A stretch of 64,000 nt of DNA from JANLUX01 sp031409815 (GCA_031409815.1 JANNXV010000011.1:16005-80004), one strand, 5' to 3'. Positions 8,972 to 16,660 are shown, counted from the stretch's first letter. Made by a program: numbers and translations. Notes: generated from the letters alone by a model not told the origin.

Positions 8972-8999
8972 CCTGCCCGAATGAATTCGTTCAGGCGGG
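8972..8999. repeat. 28-base hairpin insert in the T-loop of the second tRNA-Arg
   Basis: Starts CCTGCCCGAATG and ends CGTTCAGGCGGG around AATT; the two halves pair over nearly the whole length with one mismatch and two G-U pairs. Removing it restores the T-loop TTC|GATT exactly as in the intact tRNA at 8570-8641. Confidence 0.8.
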
Positions 9000-9018
9000 G
9001 ATTCCTGTCGGGACTACA

Positions 9019-9052
9019 AAAAAGGGCTGACAAAAATTTTGTTGGCCCTTTT
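9019..9052 (+). terminator. Hairpin terminator after the tRNA-Arg region
   Basis: AAAAGGGCTGAC...GTTGGCCCTTTT: 16-bp arms with two mismatches, ending in a T-run. It closes the tRNA/GIY-YIG/tRNA-copy unit. Confidence 0.7.
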
Positions 9053-9109
9053 CGCGTTTGATGCAATTGGAAATCTAAATTCAAACGTTCTTACTGCTGT
9101 TAAAACTCT

Positions 9110-9117
9110 TATATTTG
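9110..9117 (+). promoter_or_regulatory. Putative -7 promoter box (TATATTTG)
   Basis: Exact TAnnTTTG match 22 bases before the ATG of the kelch-repeat gene, downstream of the preceding terminator. Confidence 0.5.
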
Positions 9118-9139
9118 ATAAATGAAAACCATTTAAACC

Positions 9140-10366
9140 ATGAAAACCAATCTCACAATCTTAATTATACTATTTGCTTTTATTCAATTTGCAAAAGCAC
9201 AAAATACGTGGGTGCAGAAGGCAAATTTTGGAGGAATCGGTAGACAAGGTGCTGTTGGTTTTAGTATTGGTAACAAAGGATATGTTGGAATTGGATTTGA
9301 TTACTCTGTTACATTGCATTATCATAAAGATTTTTGGGAATATGATTTGTCAAGCAATGCTTGGACTCAAAAGGCTGATTTTGGAGGTACTGCACGTTCA
9401 GGTGCGGTGGGATTCTGCATTGGTCCAAAAGGATATTTAGGAACAGGAAGTGATTCAAGCTTTTTTTATTATAACGATTTTTGGGAATATGATCCTATTG
9501 TAAATACCTGGACACAGAAGGCCGATTTTGGTGGTACTCCTCGTGTTAATGCAGTGTGCTTCAGTATCGGCACTAAGGGATACATAGGCACCGGGAACGG
9601 CTTAAATTTTACTAGTTATAATGATTTATGGGAATATGATCCTGCTCAGAATATATGGATTCAAAAAACCAGTTTGGGGGGAACCACTAGAAGTAGTGCA
9701 GTGGGTTTTAGCATAAATACTAAGGGATATATTTGTAGCGGTGCAAATTTTGGTTTTGGTGTTTTATTAACCGATTTATGGGAGTTTGATCCATCAGTAA
9801 ATTCCTGGACACAGAAAGCGAATATGATATTTTCAGGAAGATACGGTGCCACAGGATTTAGTATAGGAAATAAAGGATATATCGGCACGGGTAATTATGG
9901 AGGGAGTGTTAGAAATGATTTTTGGGAATATAATGTATTGGTTAACAATTGGACGCACAAAGCAGATTTCGGTGGTGTTGCTCGAGAAGGAGCAATAGGC
10001 TTTAGCATCGGGAGTAGAGGATATATCGGTACCGGACAAGACATAAACAACAACAATGCAATTGATTTCTGGGAATACATTCCCGACACCACCACATCCA
10101 CTAATGAACTAACTCCTTCAAGCAATACTTCCATTTACCCCAACCCATGCCATGGCAGTTTTACTTTCTCTTATCATAACATAACACCACCATCCATATT
10201 AAAAATAATGGATGGAGCAGGTAAAATTGTTTACACACAAAATTTATCTGCAATGGAAGGCACACAAAAAATAAATGCAACCGCTTTGCGCGATGGTATT
10301 TATTATTATGAGGTGTTGAGTGATAATAATGTGATGGGTGTGGGGAAGGTGGTAATAGTAAGGTGA
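9140..10366 (+). CDS. Secreted kelch-repeat protein with T9SS sorting domain
   Basis: A 408-residue exported protein. Signal peptide about 1-20 (ILIILFAFIQFAKAQ). Six kelch-type blades of about 50 residues follow, each with WTQKADFGG, then GAVGF.IG.KGY.GTG and a DFWEYDP motif, predicting a six-bladed beta propeller (galactose-oxidase-like fold). The last ~75 residues (SIYPNPCHGSFTFSYHN...RDGIYYYEVL) are a T9SS type A sorting domain. No catalytic residues are recognisable; binding of glycans or surface proteins is the likely role. A terminator follows at once. Confidence 0.88.
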   Translation: MKTNLTILIILFAFIQFAKAQNTWVQKANFGGIGRQGAVGFSIGNKGYVGIGFDYSVTLHYHKDFWEYDLSSNAWTQKADFGGTARSGAVGFCIGPKGYLGTGSDSSFFYYNDFWEYDPIVNTWTQKADFGGTPRVNAVCFSIGTKGYIGTGNGLNFTSYNDLWEYDPAQNIWIQKTSLGGTTRSSAVGFSINTKGYICSGANFGFGVLLTDLWEFDPSVNSWTQKANMIFSGRYGATGFSIGNKGYIGTGNYGGSVRNDFWEYNVLVNNWTHKADFGGVAREGAIGFSIGSRGYIGTGQDINNNNAIDFWEYIPDTTTSTNELTPSSNTSIYPNPCHGSFTFSYHNITPPSILKIMDGAGKIVYTQNLSAMEGTQKINATALRDGIYYYEVLSDNNVMGVGKVVIVR

Positions 10367-10368
10367 GG

Positions 10369-10391
10369 AGGTTTGTGAACTAAACCTTTTT
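10369..10391 (+). terminator. Rho-independent terminator after the kelch gene
   Basis: AGGTTT, loop GTGAACT, AAACCT, then a T-run, 3 bases after the stop codon. Confidence 0.65.
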
Positions 10392-10433
10392 TACGATTTT
10401 TGTTAATCGAAATAAAGAGAATACGTAAGTTAC

Positions 10434-10682
10434 ATGCCTGAGATAAGTCGCTTTTATGGTTTAATAATCTACATGTTTTTTAATGATCATGTTCCCCCTC
10501 ATTTTAAAGTGAAATATGCGGAGTATGAAGCCAATGTTTTAATTGAGAACGGCAATGTGCTGAATGGAGATTTACCTACAGGTAAATTAAAACTTGTTCA
10601 AGCCTGGGCAGAAATACATAAAACAGAATTAATGGAAATGTGGAATACAAAAGATTTTCATAAAATAAATCCTCTTCAATAA
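10434..10682 (+). CDS. DUF4160 family protein
   Basis: An 82-residue protein with the family pattern MPEISRFYGLIIYMFFND and the HVPPHFKVKY motif, then a C-terminal helix (KLVQAWAEIHKTELMEMW). DUF4160 genes regularly pair with DUF2442 genes, as here: the stop TAA overlaps the ATG of the next gene by one base, indicating coupled translation. The pair has been proposed as a toxin-antitoxin-like module in other genomes; nothing in this sequence proves it. Biochemical function unknown. Confidence 0.8.
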   Translation: MPEISRFYGLIIYMFFNDHVPPHFKVKYAEYEANVLIENGNVLNGDLPTGKLKLVQAWAEIHKTELMEMWNTKDFHKINPLQ

Positions 10683-10963
10683 TGGAACGGGTAGTTGAAA
10701 TAACTGAGATTGGTAAATATTACTGTGTATGCAGGTTTAATAACGGCACCATTAAAAAAATAAATATTGAACCATTAATTAAATCTCACGCTAACAAATT
10801 AACCCGCAACCTTTTTGACTTCTCCATTTTCAGTGAAGTTAAAATTGGAGATGTTGGACAATTGTATTGGGCTAATACTTCAACTATGAAAGATGAAAAA
10901 GGAAATATTATTCCTTGTGAATATGATATATCTCCTGAATTTATTTTCAATAACGCTGTTTAG
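10682..10963 (+). CDS. DUF2442 family protein
   Basis: A 93-residue protein, the usual partner of DUF4160. Seen: an N-terminal beta-rich half (YYCVCRFNNGTIKKINIEPL), a central DFSIFSEVKIGDVGQLYWA segment and a C-terminal CEYDISPEFIF. DUF2442 members are small, and some are thought to be DNA-binding or antitoxin-like. Translationally coupled to the upstream gene. A bidirectional terminator lies between it and metK. Confidence 0.8.
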   Translation: MERVVEITEIGKYYCVCRFNNGTIKKINIEPLIKSHANKLTRNLFDFSIFSEVKIGDVGQLYWANTSTMKDEKGNIIPCEYDISPEFIFNNAV

Positions 10964-11002
10964 ATTTTCAGTTTACATTTTGTTTTTTATCACAAATAAA
11001 AA

Positions 11003-11029
11003 AGGGCTGATGATATTTTCATCAGCCCT
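11003..11029. terminator. Bidirectional hairpin terminator between DUF2442 and metK
   Basis: Perfect 11-bp inverted repeat AGGGCTGATGA / TCATCAGCCCT with A-rich DNA on the left and T-rich DNA on the right, between two convergent genes. Confidence 0.75.
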
Positions 11030-11051
11030 CTCATTTTATATTAATGACCTA

Positions 11052-12368
11052 TTAAGCCATCACCAAACTTGATTGTTTTACTTTGTTGGCAACCATCTTA
11101 GTTACATTTTTATTTAACCCGAATGCTGATTTTATTTTCTCAACATAATCCAGTTTCTCCCAAGTAAACAGTTCCACTTTCTTAACAATTTTTTTGCCAT
11201 TCACCGTAAAGGTTTTGGTTACTTCTTTTGGCTCACGACCCAAATGTCCGTAAGCAGCTGTTTCAGAATAAATAGGGTTCTTTAATTTCAAGCGGTCGAT
11301 AATAGCTGCCGGACGCATATCAAAAATGGCTGCTGCTTTTAATGCAATTTCTCCATCCGTCATTTTTACTTTAGCAGTGCCATAAGTGTTTACAAACAAA
11401 CCCACCGGTTTTGCAACACCAATTGCATAAGCTACCTGCACCAATATTTCGTCAGCAATGCCGGCTTTCACTAAATTCTTAGCCATGTGACGTGCAGCAT
11501 AAGCAGCAGAACGGTCAACCTTCGAAGGGTCTTTACCTGAAAAAGCACCACCACCATGTGCGCCTTTTCCGCCATAAGTATCCACAATAATTTTGCGGCC
11601 TGTTAAACCGGTATCTCCATGCGGACCACCAATCACAAACTTTCCGGTTGGGTTAATATGGTAAGTAATTTTATTATCAAACAAAGCCTGAACACGCTTT
11701 GGTAATTGTTTCTTTACTCTTGGTATAAGAATGTTGATCATATCATCCTTAATCTTCTTCAACATCACTGGCTCTTTTGCAAAATCATCGTGCTGAGTAC
11801 TTACAACGATGGTATCAATACGCACCGGTTTGTTATTATCATCATATTCAATAGTCACCTGGCTTTTTGCATCGGGGCGCAAATATTTCATTTGCTTTCC
11901 TTCTCTGCGAATTTTGCTTAGTTCGCGTAAAAGGTGATGAGCAAGTTCTAATGCTAATGGCATCATATTATCCGTTTCGCTGGTAGCATAGCCAAACATC
12001 ATTCCCTGGTCACCAGCACCTTGTTCTTTGTGCAAGCCTTCACCCGAATTAACTCCCTGGGCAATATCAGGCGACTGTTGATGCAAAGCGGTAAGAATTC
12101 CGCACGAGTTGGCTTCAAACATGTATTCAGCCTTGTTGTAGCCGATCTTTTGAATGGTTTCGCGCACCACTTCGTGAATATCAACATACGCTTTGGTGGT
12201 TATCTCACCGGCAACCACCACTTGTCCTGTGGTAACTAAAGTCTCACAAGCCACACGTGAGTGAGGGTCTTGAGCAAGCATATTGTCAAGGATAGCATCC
12301 GATATCTGGTCGGCAACTTTGTCTGGGTGTCCTTCTGATACGGACTCTGATGTGAATAAATAAGGCAT
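11052..12368 (-). CDS. metK: S-adenosylmethionine synthetase
   Basis: Makes S-adenosylmethionine from methionine and ATP in the cytosol. At 438 residues it is slightly longer than the ~385-400 typical of many bacteria, with a basic C-terminal extension ending KQSSLVMA as often seen in Bacteroidota. Motifs: SEGHPDKVADQISDAILD at the N-terminus, the methionine/ATP signature GAGDQGMMFGYA (about residue 117), and the phosphate loop GGGAFSGKDPSKVDRSAAY (about residue 273). Single gene with its own candidate promoter at 12474-12481; no SAM riboswitch fold was recognised in the ~140-base leader region. Confidence 0.97.
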   Translation of the reverse strand: MPYLFTSESVSEGHPDKVADQISDAILDNMLAQDPHSRVACETLVTTGQVVVAGEITTKAYVDIHEVVRETIQKIGYNKAEYMFEANSCGILTALHQQSPDIAQGVNSGEGLHKEQGAGDQGMMFGYATSETDNMMPLALELAHHLLRELSKIRREGKQMKYLRPDAKSQVTIEYDDNNKPVRIDTIVVSTQHDDFAKEPVMLKKIKDDMINILIPRVKKQLPKRVQALFDNKITYHINPTGKFVIGGPHGDTGLTGRKIIVDTYGGKGAHGGGAFSGKDPSKVDRSAAYAARHMAKNLVKAGIADEILVQVAYAIGVAKPVGLFVNTYGTAKVKMTDGEIALKAAAIFDMRPAAIIDRLKLKNPIYSETAAYGHLGREPKEVTKTFTVNGKKIVKKVELFTWEKLDYVEKIKSAFGLNKNVTKMVANKVKQSSLVMA

Positions 12369-12473
12369 TTTTAAATTTTAATTTAAAGGATTATTGTTTT
12401 TATGATTTACGCTATTTAACGATGACAGAAAGCTAAAAGTCCAATTTTTTAAATCATTCTGTTAAAGGGTGGC

Positions 12474-12481
12474 CAAAGATA
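12474..12481 (-). promoter_or_regulatory. Putative -7 box for metK (TATCTTTG)
   Basis: TAnnTTTG match on the minus strand, about 105 bases before the metK ATG, giving a roughly 100-base leader. A -33 box is weak. Confidence 0.35.
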
Positions 12482-12510
12482 GAAAAACCCAATAGAATAA
12501 CATGAAAAAT

Positions 12511-13419
12511 TTATTTCACTGGTTGGGTAAGCTCATGGAAAATATGCTCCAGGCTGCGTTCCTCTTTTTGCAGGGTAATAACTGTTAGCTGCTGTTCCAC
12601 CGCAAAATTGAATAATTGTGGACGAATGTCATTTTCAGACTTAAAACGGAATCGGCTAGCGTCTAATTTGTCGACAGACGACACGCCAGCGATTTTTTTC
12701 AGCAATTGAAGGTCAACGGGCTTATCAAATTCAATGATCACACTATTGCTGTTTGCCGATTGCTGTTGCAGGATTTTGGTGTTGTCGTCAGCCACAATTT
12801 TGCCTTTGTTGATGATGATAACACGGTCGCAAATAGCTTCCACTTCCTGCATGATGTGGGTGGAAAGAATCACCGTTTTTTCTTTGCCAATATTTTTAAT
12901 CAGTGTTCTTATTTCGCTCAATTGATTCGGGTCAAGGCCCGAAGTGGGCTCATCCATCACCAATACTTTGGGTTGATGAATGAGGGCCTGCGCTATGCCG
13001 ACTCTTTGGCGAAAACCTTTACTCAAAGCACCAATTTTTTTACTCTGTTCAATACCTAAACCAGTAAGGTCGATCATTTCTTTAACCCGGTTATCCAAAT
13101 TCTTAATTTGATACACACCACCAACAAAATGTAAATACTCTTTTACATACATATCTAAATAAAGTGGATTGTGCTCGGGTAAATAACCAACCTGCCTACG
13201 CACTTCTACCGAATTTTCATTTACATCATAACCCACCACTTCAGCCGAGCCCGATGTTTGTGGAAGAAAGCAGGTAATAATTTTCATCATGGTGGATTTG
13301 CCTGCTCCATTAGGGCCTAAAAATCCCACCACAGTGCCCGATGAAACTTCAAAACTTACATTATCCAGTGCTTTTTGTTTTCCATACAGCTTGGTGATGT
13401 TTTTTACTTTAACCGACAT
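12511..13419 (-). CDS. gldA: GldA-type ABC transporter ATP-binding protein
   Basis: ATPase of an ABC exporter; the closest family is GldA, needed for gliding with the GldF/GldG membrane proteins. Visible: Walker A GPNGAGKST, signature LSKGFRQRVGIAQAL, Walker B KVLVMDEPTSGLDP and an H-loop STHIMQEVEAI, plus the GldA-typical GYLPEHNPLYLDMYVKEYL segment. The C-terminal ~80 residues form the small extra domain found in GldA. The start is set at the ATG at 13419 (MSVKVKNITKLYG); an in-frame ATG nine codons upstream would overlap the promoter. GldF and GldG are not in the window. Assignment to gliding rather than a generic export role is inference. Confidence 0.85.
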   Translation of the reverse strand: MSVKVKNITKLYGKQKALDNVSFEVSSGTVVGFLGPNGAGKSTMMKIITCFLPQTSGSAEVVGYDVNENSVEVRRQVGYLPEHNPLYLDMYVKEYLHFVGGVYQIKNLDNRVKEMIDLTGLGIEQSKKIGALSKGFRQRVGIAQALIHQPKVLVMDEPTSGLDPNQLSEIRTLIKNIGKEKTVILSTHIMQEVEAICDRVIIINKGKIVADDNTKILQQQSANSNSVIIEFDKPVDLQLLKKIAGVSSVDKLDASRFRFKSENDIRPQLFNFAVEQQLTVITLQKEERSLEHIFHELTQPVK

Positions 13420-13423
13420 GGCA

Positions 13424-13431
13424 CAAAAATA
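13424..13431 (-). promoter_or_regulatory. -7 box of gldA (TATTTTTG), probably leaderless
   Basis: Exact TAnnTTTG on the minus strand only 4 bases before the gldA ATG, with a TTG 23 bases further upstream. Transcription would begin at or very near the ATG. Confidence 0.5.
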
Positions 13432-13475
13432 ATCTTTGTCAGCCACAAGTGTTGCAATGGTTTACTTTTTCTGAA

Positions 13476-13483
13476 TAGTTTAG
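13476..13483 (+). promoter_or_regulatory. -7-like box of the 2-hydroxyacid dehydrogenase gene (TAGTTTAG)
   Basis: One mismatch to TAnnTTTG, 7 bases before the ATG at 13491, with TTG 21 bases upstream. It faces away from the gldA promoter in a 71-base divergent spacer. Confidence 0.4.
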
Positions 13484-13490
13484 CGCTGCA

Positions 13491-14447
13491 ATGGCCACTC
13501 ATAAAGTTCTACTAGTTGATACTATCCATCCTGTTTTTAATCACCTGATCAATCAGGCAGGAATTCAATGTGATGACGGAACACATTTATCGAAAGAAGA
13601 AATCATCGAAAGAATAAATGAATATGACGGTATAGAAATACGCAGCAGGTTTAAAATTGATAAGGCTTTTCTGGATCAATGCAATCGTCTAAAATTTATT
13701 GCACGAGCCGGTGCCGGAATGGAGAACATTGATGTAAAACTTGCTTATGAAAAAGGAATTGTATGTATCAATGCTCCTGAAGGCAATCGCGATGCAGTGG
13801 GTGAGCACGCCATCGGAATGTTGTTGATGTTTTTCAATCATTTAAAACGAGCGGATGCAGAAGTGCGCCAGGGAATTTGGAAACGCGAAGAAAACCGCGG
13901 AACAGAATTGCAGGGAAAAACAGTGGGAATCATCGGTTTTGGAAATATGGGTTCCGCTTTCGCGGAAAAACTGAAAGGCTTTGGAGTAAGAATTTTGGCA
14001 TATGATAAATACATTACCATTGATCAAACTAATTTTCCATATGTAACACAAACCACTTTAGAAACAGTATTTGAACAAACAGATATTCTCAGCCTGCATA
14101 TTCCGCTAACTGCCGAAACAAATTATTTAGTTAATGATTCCTTTTTTCAACAGTTTAAAAAACCAATTTACGTTATCAATACAGCAAGAGGCAAAGTGGT
14201 GGACACAAATGCATTGATGAATCAATTAAAAGCTGGAAGTGTAATTGGTGCTTGCTTGGATGTGTTAGAATACGAAAGCATTTCGTTTGAACAATTGGCG
14301 CATGCCAACATGCCCGAAGCATTTCAATATTTAGTACAATCAGAAAAAGTAATTCTAAGCCCTCACATTGGTGGATGGACGCACGAATCGAATGAAAAGA
14401 TTGTACGCGTTCTGGCAGAAAAAATAATTCAGTTATTAAAAAAATAA
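13491..14447 (+). CDS. D-2-hydroxyacid dehydrogenase (phosphoglycerate dehydrogenase-like)
   Basis: NAD-dependent oxidoreductase of the SerA family, 318 residues, lacking the C-terminal ACT domain of classical SerA. N-terminal substrate part with FIARAGAGMENID; Rossmann loop GKTVGIIGFGNMGSAFA (about residues 143-160); catalytic Arg in NTARGKVVD, Glu in LDVLEYE, and His in LSPHIGGWTHES. The short form may oxidise 3-phosphoglycerate for serine synthesis or another 2-hydroxyacid; no serB/serC is nearby to decide. The next gene (RidA family) starts 2 bases after its stop, so they form an operon. Confidence 0.85.
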   Translation: MATHKVLLVDTIHPVFNHLINQAGIQCDDGTHLSKEEIIERINEYDGIEIRSRFKIDKAFLDQCNRLKFIARAGAGMENIDVKLAYEKGIVCINAPEGNRDAVGEHAIGMLLMFFNHLKRADAEVRQGIWKREENRGTELQGKTVGIIGFGNMGSAFAEKLKGFGVRILAYDKYITIDQTNFPYVTQTTLETVFEQTDILSLHIPLTAETNYLVNDSFFQQFKKPIYVINTARGKVVDTNALMNQLKAGSVIGACLDVLEYESISFEQLAHANMPEAFQYLVQSEKVILSPHIGGWTHESNEKIVRVLAEKIIQLLKK

Positions 14448-14449
14448 AC

Positions 14450-14836
14450 ATGAGTGAACGACAAAATATTTCATCCAATTCACCGTGGGAGGACGTAGTT
14501 GGTTATTCGCGTGCGGTTCGTGTTGGCAATTTGATAGAAGTATCGGGCACCACTTCCGTTGATGGAGATCAGATTATTGGAAAAGGAAATGTTTACGAGC
14601 AAACTAAATTTATTTTTCAGAAAATAGAAAAGGCATTACAACAAGCAGGATCAGGATTGCAGGATGTGGTGCGAACACGCATGTATGTAACCGATATTTC
14701 GAAATGGGAAGAAATTGGAAAAGCACACGCAGAATTTTTTAGCACCATTAAACCTGCCGCAACAATGGTAGAAGTAAACGCTTTAATTAACCCGGAGTTG
14801 TTGATTGAAATTGAAGTGACAGCTTATCTTAAGTAA
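14450..14836 (+). CDS. RidA/YjgF family protein
   Basis: A 128-residue member of the Rid superfamily, which hydrolyses reactive enamine/imine intermediates made by PLP enzymes such as threonine dehydratase. Seen: SRAVRVGNLIEVSGTTSVDG, the central RTRMYVTDISKWEEIG and the C-terminal LINPELLIEIEVTAYLK. It lies 2 bases after the dehydrogenase gene. It may be a Rid1-7 subgroup member rather than archetypal RidA, since the classical active-site arginine context (IPxxARxxVG) is replaced by TMVEVNALINPE. A diverged copy of its last 17 codons lies at 16604-16660. Confidence 0.88.
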   Translation: MSERQNISSNSPWEDVVGYSRAVRVGNLIEVSGTTSVDGDQIIGKGNVYEQTKFIFQKIEKALQQAGSGLQDVVRTRMYVTDISKWEEIGKAHAEFFSTIKPAATMVEVNALINPELLIEIEVTAYLK

Positions 14837-14884
14837 GTTTGTAAAAGAAGAAATGAGATGGTGGGTAATAATGCGCGTTTATTT

Positions 14885-14912
14885 TTTGCAGGTCAGAAGG
14901 AAGACCTGCAAA
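14885..14912. repeat. Hairpin repeat at the left side of the T9SS cargo gene
   Basis: Arms TTTGCAGGTC (14885-14894) and GACCTGCAAA (14903-14912) with loop AGAAGGAA. Its reverse complement has a TTCCTTCT loop, almost the loop of the hairpin at 16529-16555, so the two are inverted copies of one element on either side of the gene at 14928-16436. It may also terminate transcription. Confidence 0.75.
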
Positions 14913-14927
14913 GGCGAAATTGTTTAC

Positions 14928-16436
14928 TTATTCTTTAATGACTTTCACACTTGCAACTTTTTCACCCCATTGCATCTTACAAAAATAAATTCCCGGAGCA
15001 TGTTTAGTAATATCCACCTGTTTATACTGACTCCACTGTGCCACTTCATCTTTAAAAATTAAATTACCGTTAACATCATACACCTGCAACAAACCTTGTT
15101 TGTCATGCACATTAAACCACAATGTAAAATGACCATCATTGGGGTTTGATAAAACTTTAATGCTTTCTTTATTTGGTGGATGCTCCGCAATACCAACATG
15201 AATACTATCACAAATACTTGCGCTATCTGCACCCAAAAAATAATTTGGATGGTTTGGTAAAGTGTTGAAATAGTAAGCCGGAAGTTGAATAGCATGTTGA
15301 ACTAAACCACAAGCTAAACCTAAACTATCTGGATTATTTATAACATGGATATGAAATGTGCCATTGCCTGTGGTGATATAAATTTTCCCATTTGAAGCTA
15401 ATTCAGCATTATCGAAGACTGTAGCAAATGGCGGTTGAGGAGAATAAAAGCCATCCCACGCTGCGACAACTATTTTGGTGCTTGCTAAATTTGGATTAGT
15501 TATATCGTATTGGTAAACAGAATCTATATTGCAAACGTAAAGAAGGTTTGAATTAGACGAAAATTCCACTCCCCCTCCATAGCCATTACTTTGAGGTATG
15601 ATAAGATGAATAGGATTGGTAAATTGCCCTGTACACCTGTCAAAATCAAAAACCTCTAAATTTCCTGTAGTAGTGTAATTTGCGAATAAATAAGCAAACT
15701 TTTTTCCGTCAGGAGAGAATTTTACCTGTCCAAATCCATTTATTCTGTTTATTCCAATATTTTGAGTATAGGGACCATTAATACCGTTTGGTGTTACTAA
15801 AAACTTATATATCAAATCTGTATTCGTCTGCATACACACAATCCACCAATCTCTACCATTACCGTGCTTGCAAGCTGTTATCTTTCCCATATTGATTGTA
15901 TCGGATATTAATACAACATTTTTATTTGAAGTAACAGCTCCTTTGCCATTATTCAAACTCATATCAATTTCACTGTAGTACAAATGCAGTGTTCTACTAT
16001 AGAAAGGTGCGTAATCAGGAACAGAATGAAATAAATAAAATAAATGATTACTGTTTGGTTCAGGGATTATAAGACAAGCCTGTGGAACTGGCAGACCATT
16101 GGGTTCATTAATTCTAATTCCGCTTGGGCTTATATTATCTCCATTTAACATAATTGTATCGGTCGCATCAGCAATGTCATAACCATTGGTATAAAATAAC
16201 ATATTTCCTGATGAATCAGAAATATTTGCATGAGCACGGCTAAGGTCTAATGGACGGTAACCAATATAGTTTATAACAGGACTACTACTAATAAAATCAA
16301 TGTTAAATCCACCCCAAGGTAGTCCTGCGGAATTATCATAGCCCATGTACCATAAATTATCAATGCCTTGATTTTGTGCAAACATTTTGATGAAACAGCA
16401 TAAAAATATCAGCAGCAGAAATAAACTCTTTTTCAT
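14928..16436 (-). CDS. Secreted beta-propeller-like protein with T9SS sorting domain
   Basis: A 502-residue exported protein. Signal peptide about 1-20 (LFLLLIFLCCFIKMFAQ). The N-terminal segment (NLWYMGYDNSAGLP, then ISDSSGNMLFYTNGYDIAD) and the repeated WD40-like strands (FSPDGKKFAYLFANY, VEFSSNSNLLYVCN) match a domain common in Bacteroidota T9SS proteins. The last ~75 residues (SIKVLSNPNDGHFTLWFN...APGIYFCKM) are a type A sorting domain. A paralogue lies at 39228-40601. Two inverted hairpins and a ridA-tail remnant surround the gene, which runs against the upstream operon. Function unknown; surface attachment is inferred from T9SS. Confidence 0.85.
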   Translation of the reverse strand: MKKSLFLLLIFLCCFIKMFAQNQGIDNLWYMGYDNSAGLPWGGFNIDFISSSPVINYIGYRPLDLSRAHANISDSSGNMLFYTNGYDIADATDTIMLNGDNISPSGIRINEPNGLPVPQACLIIPEPNSNHLFYLFHSVPDYAPFYSRTLHLYYSEIDMSLNNGKGAVTSNKNVVLISDTINMGKITACKHGNGRDWWIVCMQTNTDLIYKFLVTPNGINGPYTQNIGINRINGFGQVKFSPDGKKFAYLFANYTTTGNLEVFDFDRCTGQFTNPIHLIIPQSNGYGGGVEFSSNSNLLYVCNIDSVYQYDITNPNLASTKIVVAAWDGFYSPQPPFATVFDNAELASNGKIYITTGNGTFHIHVINNPDSLGLACGLVQHAIQLPAYYFNTLPNHPNYFLGADSASICDSIHVGIAEHPPNKESIKVLSNPNDGHFTLWFNVHDKQGLLQVYDVNGNLIFKDEVAQWSQYKQVDITKHAPGIYFCKMQWGEKVASVKVIKE

Positions 16437-16528
16437 GTTATGTAGTCTTTGACTTAGTGGATGACTGCTAATTTTCCTTTATCAATTACAGTACCATTGC
16501 ATAAAACCGAATAGTGAAATATTCAGCC

Positions 16529-16555
16529 GATGCAGGTGTTCCTTCCACCTGCATC
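16529..16555. repeat. Hairpin repeat at the right side of the T9SS cargo gene
   Basis: Arms GATGCAGGTG (16529-16538) and CACCTGCATC (16546-16555), loop TTCCTTC. Related to 14885-14912 in opposite orientation. Confidence 0.75.
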
Positions 16556-16603
16556 AAACAATGAATGCTGTTGGTGGACGGAACAACAACAGCGAAAAAA
16601 AAA

Positions 16604-16660
16604 TCTTTAATTAACCCTGACTTGCTAATTGAAATTGAAGTGACTGCTTATGTAAAGTAG
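16604..16660 (+). pseudogene. Remnant of a RidA-family gene 3' end
   Basis: Reads SLINPDLLIEIEVTAYVK followed by TAG, compared with ALINPELLIEIEVTAYLK in the intact gene ending at 14836. Most of the DNA differences are at third codon positions, so the copy diverged while still coding. No upstream RidA sequence is attached: an A-run and unrelated DNA precede it. It therefore marks the far edge of a segment (about 14837-16603) placed at the end of the RidA gene. Confidence 0.85.

Larger units (their letters stand above)
8889..9016 (+). pseudogene. Second tRNA-Arg(CCT) copy with hairpin inserts in D- and T-loops
   Basis: The anticodon arm and flanks (8938-8971) are identical to the intact tRNA at 8570-8641, with anticodon CCT at 8950-8952. 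The acceptor stem (8889-8895 with 9009-9015) still pairs at 6 of 7 positions although its sequence differs, including one U-A to C-G double change. The D-loop is 36 bases long (8902-8937) instead of 8, and the T-loop holds a 28-base insert (8972-8999). No -7 box stands directly before it. It is most likely a dead copy, but stem pairing outside the inserts is intact, so a processed or unusual RNA cannot be excluded. Confidence 0.8.

Noticed and set aside
12369..12510. SAM riboswitch before metK
   Set aside because: No SAM-I/II/III-like core or paired helices could be recognised in the 142-base leader region; a covariance search would be decisive.
14853..15062. A 69-residue plus-strand ORF after the RidA gene
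   Set aside because: It runs across a hairpin and antisense to the end of the T9SS gene; composition is unlike a protein and no start signal is visible.
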